In this document: positions 34,419-41,404 of the stretch, piece by piece
Numbering within the stretch: position 1 is the first letter of the stretch
How the letters are laid out: each line of letters begins with the position of its first letter
Assembly: GCF_008364795.1 (NCBI RefSeq)
Contig: NZ_VTTM01000006.1
Coordinates: forward strand, 310,001 to 374,000
Origin: Azospirillum oryzae
Lineage (GTDB): Bacteria; Pseudomonadota; Alphaproteobacteria; Azospirillales; Azospirillaceae
Direction: 5' to 3'
Length of the DNA: 64,000 bases
Notes under the pieces: generated by a model
The model's input: only the letters and a program-made list of their open reading frames with translations
The model's database searches: none
What the model was told of the DNA's origin: nothing
Made by a program: the position numbers and the translations under genes

Positions 34419-34490
34419 GCGCGATGCCTGACCGTTGCGGTTGCCAGCCACCTTCACGGCCATCGCCGCATTCCAGTAAGAGGACCAAGC

Positions 34491-34509
34491 CCGCCGGACA
34501 GACCGGCGG
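34491..34509 (+). other. Small hairpin between nadM and nadE
   Basis: CCGCCGG (34491-34497), loop ACAGA, CCGGCGG (34503-34509): a perfect 7-bp stem just upstream of the nadE ribosome binding site AAAGGAG. It may affect processing or translation of nadE, or be of no function. Confidence 0.45.
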
Positions 34510-34531
34510 CATTCGGCAAAGGAGCTTTGCC

Positions 34532-36244
34532 ATGTTCAGCACTTCGTCCCGCACTCTGCGCATCGTCTGCATCCAGGCCAACCCCACGGTCGGCGCGCTT
34601 CAAAGTAATTTCGACATCGTCCGCCGCCACCGCGAGCGGTATCGCGGCAAGGCCGATTTGCTGGTGTTCAGCGAGTGTTTCGGCACCGGCTATCCGCTTC
34701 AGGATCTCGTGCTGCGTCCGGGCTTCCGGCGCGATTTCCGCACGGCGCTCGATGCGCTGGCCGGTGAGATGCGGGGCGACGGCGGACCCGCAGTGCTGGT
34801 CGGCGGCCCGCTCGACGGCGCCTCACTGCCCTACAATGCAGCCTTCCTCATTGAGACCGACGGATCGATGAAGGTCGTGCTCAAGCACACGCTTCCAAAC
34901 GACGAGGTCTATGACGAGAAGCGGGTCTTCGCCCCCGGCCCGGTGCCCTCACCCGTCGATTTCCGGGGCTTCCGCCTGGGCATCGCCATCTGCGAGGATT
35001 TCTGGCACGGCAAGGTCGCCCAGGCCCTGGCGGCCGAGGGTGCCGAGGTGCTGATCGTGCCGAACGGCTCGCATTTCAGGAACGGAAAGCAGGCGGTCCG
35101 GCTCGCCATCGGCCGCCGCACGGTCAAGGCCAGCGGTTTGCCGGTCCTCTACGTCAATCAGGTCGGCGGGCAGGACAGCTTGGTGTTCGACGGAGGCAGC
35201 TATGCGATGGACCGCGCCGGGCTGGTGCTCGCCCAGGCCGGCTTTCGGGAATGCGACTTCGACATCACGCTGGAACGCGGCGAGGACGGAGGCGTGAATC
35301 TGCGTCGCGGCGACGTCCTCGGCATGCTGCCGAACGGCTATCCCGACGAGACCGAGGCGATGTACCGGGCCCTGGTGCTGGGCTTGCGCGACTACGTGAA
35401 CAAGAACGGTTTTCCCGGCGTGGTGCTCGGTATGTCGGGCGGCATCGACAGCGCCCTGTCGGCCGCCGTCGCGGTGGACGCGCTGGGCGCCGACCGCGTG
35501 CTGCTGGTGCGCATGCCGTCGCCCTACACCTCGGCGGAGAGCATGGAGGATGCCGAACGGGCCGCGGCTCTGCTCGGCACCCGCCTGCTGACCGTGCCGA
35601 TCGCGCCGGCGATGAACGCCTTCGACGGCATGCTCGCTCCGGTCTTTGCCGGCCGGCCGGTGCCGGCGGACGACACGACCTTCGAGAATGTCCAGGCGAG
35701 GGCGCGCGGAATGACCCTGATGGCCCTGTCCAACCGGCTTGGGCTGATGGTGCTGAGCACCGGCAACAAGAGCGAGATGAGTGTGGGCTATGCGACCCTC
35801 TACGGTGACATGTGCGGCGGCTATTCGGTGCTGAAAGACGTCTACAAGACGGTCGTCTTCCGTCTGGCGCGCTGGCGCAACGCGCACATCCCGTCCGGCC
35901 TGCTCGGTCCGCGAGGTGCCGTGATGCCCGGCCGCATCATCGTCAGGCCGCCGAGCGCCGAACTGCGCGCGGGGCAGACGGACGAACAGGCCCTGGGCGC
36001 CTATGAGCATCTGGACGCGGTGCTGGCGACCATGGTCGAGGGACTGAATGGCGCCGATCGCGCCGCCGAACTGGCGAGCGCTGCGGTGGGACAGCCGATT
36101 TCCGTCGCCTATGCCGAGCGCATCGGCCGGATGACGGCGCGTGCGCAGTACAAGCGCGACCAGAGCCCTCCGGGTGTGGTCGTCACCGAACGGACCTACG
36201 GGCCGGGCTGGCGTCTGCCGGTCACCAATCACTACGGGCTGTGA
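34532..36244 (+). CDS. nadE: Glutamine-dependent NAD+ synthetase
   Basis: About 570 residues, two domains. The N-terminal amidase (CN hydrolase) domain carries the Glu-Lys-Cys triad: E in LLVFSECFGTGYP, K in VVLKHTLPNDEVYDE and C in GIAICEDFW. The C-terminal synthetase has the pyrophosphate-binding motif GMSGGIDSALSAA and the STGNKSEMSVGYATLYGDMCGG loop. It amidates nicotinate adenine dinucleotide with glutamine nitrogen, completing NAD. GGAG is placed seven bases before the ATG. It is the central gene of the four-gene NAD salvage set. Confidence 0.96.
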   Translation: MFSTSSRTLRIVCIQANPTVGALQSNFDIVRRHRERYRGKADLLVFSECFGTGYPLQDLVLRPGFRRDFRTALDALAGEMRGDGGPAVLVGGPLDGASLPYNAAFLIETDGSMKVVLKHTLPNDEVYDEKRVFAPGPVPSPVDFRGFRLGIAICEDFWHGKVAQALAAEGAEVLIVPNGSHFRNGKQAVRLAIGRRTVKASGLPVLYVNQVGGQDSLVFDGGSYAMDRAGLVLAQAGFRECDFDITLERGEDGGVNLRRGDVLGMLPNGYPDETEAMYRALVLGLRDYVNKNGFPGVVLGMSGGIDSALSAAVAVDALGADRVLLVRMPSPYTSAESMEDAERAAALLGTRLLTVPIAPAMNAFDGMLAPVFAGRPVPADDTTFENVQARARGMTLMALSNRLGLMVLSTGNKSEMSVGYATLYGDMCGGYSVLKDVYKTVVFRLARWRNAHIPSGLLGPRGAVMPGRIIVRPPSAELRAGQTDEQALGAYEHLDAVLATMVEGLNGADRAAELASAAVGQPISVAYAERIGRMTARAQYKRDQSPPGVVVTERTYGPGWRLPVTNHYGL

Positions 36245-36274
36245 CCCGGTCAGCGAGAACAGGAGGTTTCAGCC

Positions 36275-37591
36275 ATGCTCGTCAATTTCAGCGGCCGCGC
36301 CCACAACCACAATTTCGCCACCGACTTCATCGTCCGCTCCCTGCTGGACACCGACTGGTACAAGCTGGCGATGCTGCAGTTCATCTGGCGGCATTTCCGC
36401 GACGTGAAGGTCCGCTTCAGCCTGATCAACCGCACCCGCTCGGTGAAGCTGGCCCGGATCATCGACGAGGCCGAACTGCGCCGCCAGCTCGACAATGTGC
36501 GCTCGCTGCGCCTGAAGCGGTCCGAGGCGATCTGGCTGCAAGGCAACACCTTCTACGGTCAGCGCGGGATTTTCCGTCCCGAGTTCGTCGCTTGGCTCGC
36601 CGACGACTTCGCCCTGCCCGACTACCGGCTGTCGGAGGAGGACGGCCAGTGGCGCCTGGATTTCGAAGGGTCGTGGGCGATGACGACGATGTGGGAGATC
36701 TACGCCCTCAGCGTCATCAACGAACTGAAGACGCGCGCCGCGCTCGCCAGCATGACCGAGACCGAACTCGACATTCTCTACGCCCGCGCCAAGGTCCGTC
36801 TGTGGGACAAGATCGAACGGCTGCGCCCATTGGAGGATCTCAGCCTCTCCGATTTCGGCACGCGGCGGCGCCACAGCTTCCTCTGGCAGGAATATGTGGT
36901 GGAAACGATGGCGGCCGAACTCGGCCCGCGCTTCATCGGCACCTCCAACACCCATCTCGCCATGAAGCACGACCTGGAAGCCATCGGCACCAACGCGCAC
37001 GAGCTGCCGACAACGGTCGCGGCGCTGGCCCGGACCGATGACGATTTGCGGGTGGCGCAGTACGACGTGCTTCGGCTGTGGCAGGAGACCTATGGCGGCG
37101 CGATGCTGGTATTCCTGCCGGATACCTTCGGATCGACGCAGTTCCTGCGGAACGCGCCGGAGTGGGTGGCGGACTGGACCGGCATGCGGGTCGACAGCAA
37201 GGACCCGGTGACGGCGGGCGAAGAGTATATCGGCTGGCTGCAGCGCCACGGCCGTGATCCCCACGAAAAGCGCGTGCTGTTCAGCGACGGGCTGGACGTC
37301 GAGGACATCCTGCGGCTCCACCGGACTTTCGCTGGCCGCATTCGCGATGGCTACGGCTGGGGCACCCTGCTGACCTCGGATTTCCGGAACTGCCACCCGC
37401 GCAACGGACAGGGGCTCGATCCGCTGAGTCTCGTCTGCAAGGTGACGGCGGTCGAGGTCGACGGCGCCTGGAAGGGGGCGGTGAAGCTCAGCGACAATTA
37501 CGAGAAGGCCACCGGACCGGCCTCCGAAGTCGCCCGCTACCGTGCCATCTTCGGCACCGAGGGCGTCGCCAACGTCCCGGTGCTGGTCTGA
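36275..37591 (+). CDS. pncB: Nicotinate phosphoribosyltransferase
   Basis: About 438 residues, normal for PncB. TDWYKLAMLQFIWRHF near residue 26 is the conserved substrate-binding opening, GTSNTHLAMKHDL holds the regulatory His-containing loop and GTLLTSDFRNCHPRNGQGLD lies in the phosphoribosyl pocket. It joins nicotinate with phosphoribosyl diphosphate to make nicotinate mononucleotide. AGGAGG precedes the ATG. It sits between nadE and the nicotinamidase gene. Confidence 0.95.
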   Translation: MLVNFSGRAHNHNFATDFIVRSLLDTDWYKLAMLQFIWRHFRDVKVRFSLINRTRSVKLARIIDEAELRRQLDNVRSLRLKRSEAIWLQGNTFYGQRGIFRPEFVAWLADDFALPDYRLSEEDGQWRLDFEGSWAMTTMWEIYALSVINELKTRAALASMTETELDILYARAKVRLWDKIERLRPLEDLSLSDFGTRRRHSFLWQEYVVETMAAELGPRFIGTSNTHLAMKHDLEAIGTNAHELPTTVAALARTDDDLRVAQYDVLRLWQETYGGAMLVFLPDTFGSTQFLRNAPEWVADWTGMRVDSKDPVTAGEEYIGWLQRHGRDPHEKRVLFSDGLDVEDILRLHRTFAGRIRDGYGWGTLLTSDFRNCHPRNGQGLDPLSLVCKVTAVEVDGAWKGAVKLSDNYEKATGPASEVARYRAIFGTEGVANVPVLV

Positions 37592-37608
37592 ACCGGAGGA
37601 GACGCATC

Positions 37609-38361
37609 ATGACCGAGACCATCATCAGCCCGGCCGCCGCGCTGGAGGCCGTCGCCGCCGCCCTGCCGGTGCGCAGGACCGCCGTCCCGTTGGCCGGCAA
37701 GCGGGTTGGAAAGCTCGACGTCGATCCGGTGAAGGGGTTCGCCGCCATCGGTGGCGGCAATCTGGCGCCGCCAGCGGCCAACGCCCAGATCAGCCGCATG
37801 ATCGCCGAGATTGACCGCACCGACCGGCTGTTCATCGAGGCCGGCTATCCCATCGCGGTGTTCCTCGACACCCATGAGCCGGGCAAGCCCGAGTACCCCT
37901 ATCCGCCCCACTGCGAGGCCGGCACTGGCGAGGAGAATCTGGTCGAGGAGCTGTCCTGGCTGGACGGCGCCCCCAGTGTCACGCTGATGCGAAAGGACTG
38001 CATCAACGGCGTCGTCGGGACGACCGACCTCGCGACCGGCCGGAACCGGCTGTTCGACTGGATCGCCGCCAACGGCATCGAGACGCTGGTGGTGGACGGC
38101 ATCTGCACCGACATCTGCGTCCTTCAGGCGGTGCAGGCCCTGCTGTCGGCACGCAACCACGGCATGACCGGGCCGCTGCGCGAGATCGTGGTGTATGAGC
38201 CGGGATGTGCCACCTACGACCTGCCGCTGGACACCGCGCGCGGCCTCGGCCTGCCCGACACCGCGGCCCACCCGCAGAGGGTCGCCCACCACATCGGGCT
38301 GTACCTGATGCAGGCGAGCGGCGCGGTGATCGCCGACGATCTGCTCATGCAGACCCCGTGA
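37609..38361 (+). CDS. pncA: Nicotinamidase, resembling plant-type enzymes
   Basis: About 250 residues of the cysteine hydrolase (isochorismatase-like) family. The likely triad is Asp 37 or 39 in KLDVDPVKGF, Lys 129 in LMRKDCINGV and Cys 170 in GICTDICV. Segments GGGNLAPP, DTHEPGKPEYPYPPHC and CTDICVLQAVQALLSARN look closer to plant nicotinamidases as I recall them than to E. coli PncA. It deamidates nicotinamide to nicotinate. It is the last gene of the NAD salvage cluster and supplies the substrate of the neighbouring PncB. Confidence 0.85.
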   Translation: MTETIISPAAALEAVAAALPVRRTAVPLAGKRVGKLDVDPVKGFAAIGGGNLAPPAANAQISRMIAEIDRTDRLFIEAGYPIAVFLDTHEPGKPEYPYPPHCEAGTGEENLVEELSWLDGAPSVTLMRKDCINGVVGTTDLATGRNRLFDWIAANGIETLVVDGICTDICVLQAVQALLSARNHGMTGPLREIVVYEPGCATYDLPLDTARGLGLPDTAAHPQRVAHHIGLYLMQASGAVIADDLLMQTP

Positions 38362-38373
38362 CCGCCTGCGTCG

Positions 38374-39582
38374 TCAGGCCGACGCGATCATGTGCGGGAC
38401 GAAGCGGCTGGTGTTGCCGGTGATGAGCGTGCGGTCTTCACGGATCCCCAGGCCGCATGCCGTGTCGCCGGCCATCCAGACGCCGAAGACGGCATGGTTG
38501 CCGTCGGACTCCGCCAGCGGCGTGTAGGCTTGGTAGACCCAGCCGTCGTCGACATAGGGTCCCTCGGTCTGGGCGATCGGCTGGCCGACCGGGAAGCCGG
38601 CGGCGTCGAGGGTGGCGATGCTGACATTGCTGCCCTCGCGGCCGAGCAGCGGCTTCGCCACCACAATGCTGCCGGCTGGAAAGCCGCTGCGGTCGAGCGC
38701 CGTCTGCAACAGGTTGGGATGGCCGGGATTCAGCTCCCACAGCAGGGCGAACAGCCCCTTCGATGCCATCACCATCTTCCAGGCCGGCTCGATCATCCGG
38801 ATCCGCCCTTGAGCGGCGGCAGCCACCAGTTCGCGGCCGGTCTCCTCGCGGATCATCCAGTCCCAGGGATACAGCTTCATGAGGTGCCGGATCGGCAGAC
38901 CGGCATCGTCGAGAAAACAACCGGAGGCGTCGTCGTAGCGGATCGCCTGGATCGGCATCGCCTTGGTGGTCATGCCGGCGCGCAAGGCCAGGGTCTGGAG
39001 ATAGGCGATGGTCGCCTCGTCCTCCGGATGCGGCATCAGGCAGGCGAAATGAACCGCCTCCGCCTGCGATTCCAGTGCTGGAAAAGCCCGCATCCGCGCC
39101 TGCCAGCGCCCGACCAGAGCCTCCTCCAGGCTGTTGAACTGATCGGCTTCCGGATAGGCATTCTGAAGCCAGCACCATTGAGCGACGGCGGTCTCGTAGA
39201 GCGAGGTCGGCGTCTCGGCGTTCAGCTCCAGCGCCTTCGGCGGCCCGCCCTTGCCGTCCCACGCGAAATCGAAGCGGGCGTAGAGCGCCATATCCCGCCC
39301 CTCACGCTCCGCCCAACTCGCCTCGATGGCCGGGGCGGCCCAGCGGGGAAGTCCGACCGCTTCGTACAGGCCCCGTGTCACGACATGGCCGACCGCCTGC
39401 TCGCACAGCCGGTAGACCTCCTCGGCGGCAGCCTCCAGCGTCTCGATTTCGGCGAGAGAGAAGCGCCAATGGGCGCTTTCGTCCCAATAGGCCGTGCCGT
39501 CGGCATCGGTATGAAACGGAAAGCCGATCTCGTCGAGCTTGGCCTGCCACTGCGGGCGGGGCGCCGTCGGCACGCGCTCCAT
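38374..39582 (-). CDS. Glutathionylspermidine synthase-like ATP-grasp protein (YjfC/YgiC-like)
   Basis: About 402 residues of the GSP_synth family, which lacks the amidase domain of true glutathionylspermidine synthetase. Conserved ATP-grasp elements are RFDFAWDGKGGPPKALELNAETP, KLYPWDWMIREE, VAKPLLGREGSNVSI and DDGWVYQAY. It starts at ATG 39582 and closely follows the DUF1190 gene. E. coli YjfC and YgiC are homologues with unknown substrates. It is the third gene of a three-gene unit with DUF350 and DUF1190 proteins. Confidence 0.9.
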   Translation of the reverse strand: MERVPTAPRPQWQAKLDEIGFPFHTDADGTAYWDESAHWRFSLAEIETLEAAAEEVYRLCEQAVGHVVTRGLYEAVGLPRWAAPAIEASWAEREGRDMALYARFDFAWDGKGGPPKALELNAETPTSLYETAVAQWCWLQNAYPEADQFNSLEEALVGRWQARMRAFPALESQAEAVHFACLMPHPEDEATIAYLQTLALRAGMTTKAMPIQAIRYDDASGCFLDDAGLPIRHLMKLYPWDWMIREETGRELVAAAAQGRIRMIEPAWKMVMASKGLFALLWELNPGHPNLLQTALDRSGFPAGSIVVAKPLLGREGSNVSIATLDAAGFPVGQPIAQTEGPYVDDGWVYQAYTPLAESDGNHAVFGVWMAGDTACGLGIREDRTLITGNTSRFVPHMIASA

Positions 39583-39586
39583 GGCC

Positions 39587-40183
39587 TCAGCTCCCCGAAA
39601 AGCCGCGCGACGATCCGGTCGAGCCGAAGCCGGCGCTGCGCCCGGTCGTGGTAACCGTGAAGGACTTGCCGGCATTGCCCGAGCCCGGCCGGTAATAGGA
39701 ACCGGAACTGGAGGCCGCACCGCCGCTGCCCTGCCGAATCTCGTCCCGGCGCTGCGGCGGCAGCGGCGTCTCGGCGATCCGGGTGTTGCCGCTGCGGGCA
39801 TAGCCCTGGCGGTCGAAATAGACCGGCTGGGCGTAGCCACCTGTCAGGCTGCGGCCGATCATGAAGCCGACCAGGGCCGGAACGAAGACGTTCCCCACGC
39901 TGCTTCCCCCGCCTTCGTTCGCCCCCTCATTAGCCGGCGTGCAGGCGCCGTCGCCCATCTCCGCCTCGCAGGCCTCCCGGCTGGCGAAGCGGGGGGCGCC
40001 CGCCCGATGCTCGTCACGCGCAGCGGCGAAGGCCGCGGCACAGTCGCCCGCCGGCATCTCGGCGGTGCAGGCTTCGACGGAGGGATAGACGGTCGCCTCT
40101 TCAGGGCCGTCCTCGCCGCAGGCGACCAGGATCGGGCTGATGCCGCCCAGCAGCAGGGCCGCCACGGTGCGCGAGCGCTTCAT
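39587..40183 (-). CDS. DUF1190 (YgiB/YjfM-like) probable lipoprotein
   Basis: About 198 residues. The N-terminus has a lipoprotein signal with an LVAC lipobox. Two similar Cys-rich segments follow: SVEACTAEMPAGDCAAAFAAA and REACEAEMGDGACTPA, each typical of DUF1190. The C-terminal third is rich in Gly, Ser and Thr and probably disordered. Anchored to the outer or inner membrane facing the periplasm by prediction. Its function is unknown. It lies between the DUF350 and the glutathionylspermidine-synthase-like genes, an order found in E. coli (yjfL-yjfM-yjfC). Confidence 0.85.
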   Translation of the reverse strand: MKRSRTVAALLLGGISPILVACGEDGPEEATVYPSVEACTAEMPAGDCAAAFAAARDEHRAGAPRFASREACEAEMGDGACTPANEGANEGGGSSVGNVFVPALVGFMIGRSLTGGYAQPVYFDRQGYARSGNTRIAETPLPPQRRDEIRQGSGGAASSSGSYYRPGSGNAGKSFTVTTTGRSAGFGSTGSSRGFSGS

Positions 40184-40201
40184 TGGGAAACCGTCCTTCA
40201 A

Positions 40202-40615
40202 TCAATAAGTCAGCGAGCCATAGTTCAACAGCCCGACCGCTATGGAGAAGCTGGCGAGCAGGATGCCGTAAGCGGTGCGGTCGGCTTCGACACCGGCACG
40301 GAATTCCGGCAACAGCACGCGCGAGCCGATGACGTAGGCCAGGAGTTGCGACACCAGCGCGATCATTCCCCACACCGCGAGATCGACGATGCTGCTGGTG
40401 TGGGATGCGACACTCGTCAAAGGCAGGGCGAAGCCGATCATGGCGCCGCCCAGGGTGAGGGCCGCGGTCGTGTTCCCCTGACGGACCAGGGCCAGGTCGC
40501 GATAGGGGGTGACGGCGGTGTAGGCCAGGATGAACAGTAGCAGGAACCCCAGCATCACCAAGGCGAAGAGCAGATATGACGGCAGGGTTGTCAGAGACTG
40601 GAGAACCGAGGTCAT
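40202..40615 (-). CDS. DUF350 family membrane protein (YjfL-like)
   Basis: About 137 residues with four predicted membrane helices (starting near SYLLFALVMLGFLLLFI, LGGAMIGFALPL, VDLAVWGMIALVSQLLAYVI and YGILLASFSIAVGLLN). The segment NTTAALTLGGAMIGFALPL is the core of DUF350. The gene starts the three-gene unit. Two CGTTGCATC direct repeats lie upstream (40628-40657), probably in its promoter. Confidence 0.87.
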   Translation of the reverse strand: MTSVLQSLTTLPSYLLFALVMLGFLLLFILAYTAVTPYRDLALVRQGNTTAALTLGGAMIGFALPLTSVASHTSSIVDLAVWGMIALVSQLLAYVIGSRVLLPEFRAGVEADRTAYGILLASFSIAVGLLNYGSLTY

Positions 40616-40627
40616 ACCTTCATCCAA

Positions 40628-40657
40628 CGTTGCATCACCACCCCACAGCGTTGCATC
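40628..40657 (-). promoter_or_regulatory. Tandem CGTTGCATC repeats upstream of DUF350 gene
   Basis: CGTTGCATC occurs at 40628-40636 and 40649-40657, 21 bases apart (two helical turns), with a third partial copy TTTGCAG at 40659-40665. They lie 13 to 42 bases upstream of the DUF350 start codon. Direct repeats with this pitch are typical of activator or repressor dimers on one DNA face. Confidence 0.45.
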
Positions 40658-40801
40658 GTTTGCAGACGTCCGACAAGGCCGGACGGGCCGGCAGCGGTCG
40701 AACCAAGCCGGATCATAAGTGGTAAACCTCCGGGCAGCGGCGCGGAGCCAGAGACCTATCCTTTTTCGCCGTTGCGCACATGAAATGGCCTCGTCACCTT
40801 G

Positions 40802-40819
40802 TGAGTGAACATTCATTCA
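40802..40819. promoter_or_regulatory. TetR-type operator upstream of the phospholipid cassette
   Basis: TGAGTGAA-CA-TTCATTCA is an inverted repeat with 7 of 8 paired positions. It lies 12 bases before the TetR start codon and overlaps the leader with GGAGG. This form (TGAATGAAnnTTCATTCA) is common for TetR autoregulation. Confidence 0.65.
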
Positions 40820-40831
40820 CATGGAGGCGTC

Positions 40832-41404
40832 ATGTCCACCGACGTTCGCCACAAGGTCCGCGATGCCGCCATCGCGCTGTTCGCCCAGAAAGGGGTGAAG
40901 GCGACGACGGTCCGCGACATCGCCCGCGCCGCCGGGGTGTCGGAGGGGGCGCTCTACCGCCACTGGCCGAGCAAGGAGGAACTGGCGGCCGACCTGTTCG
41001 CGGCGGAATACACGGCCATGTCGCAGAGCCTGCGCGACGCGGCCGGCCACGGCCCGGCGCCGGAGCGGCTGCGGCGGGTCATCCACCATGCCTTCCATCT
41101 GGCGGAGGCGGCGCCCGACCGCACCCGCTTCCTTCTGCTGTCGCAGCATGAATCGCTGCCCCTGGTGCCACAGGGCCAGGAGACGCCGGTCGACGTGATC
41201 TGCGGCATCGTCGCCGACGGGATCGCCGAGGGCAGCATCGTTCCGGCCGACCGCGACGCACTGTCCCACATCGTCATCGGCGCCATCGTGCTGAACGTGC
41301 AGTCGCAGGTCTACGGCCGGCAGAAGGCGCCGCTCGCCACCCTCGCCGGCCCAATCGCCGACGCGATCCTCAACGGGATTTCCAGAACCGGAGCCGGGCA
41401 ATGA
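40832..41404 (+). CDS. TetR-family regulator of the phospholipid cassette
   Basis: About 190 residues. The helix-turn-helix is KVRDAAIALFAQKGVKATTV followed by IARAAGVSEGALYRHWPSKEEL. The rest is the helical ligand-binding part. GGAGG is placed before ATG 40832, with a TGAATGAA-type palindrome just upstream, pointing to autoregulation. It overlaps the next gene by ATGA, so regulator and enzymes share a transcript. A fatty-acid or acyl-CoA effector would fit but is not shown. Confidence 0.9.
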   Translation: MSTDVRHKVRDAAIALFAQKGVKATTVRDIARAAGVSEGALYRHWPSKEELAADLFAAEYTAMSQSLRDAAGHGPAPERLRRVIHHAFHLAEAAPDRTRFLLLSQHESLPLVPQGQETPVDVICGIVADGIAEGSIVPADRDALSHIVIGAIVLNVQSQVYGRQKAPLATLAGPIADAILNGISRTGAGQ

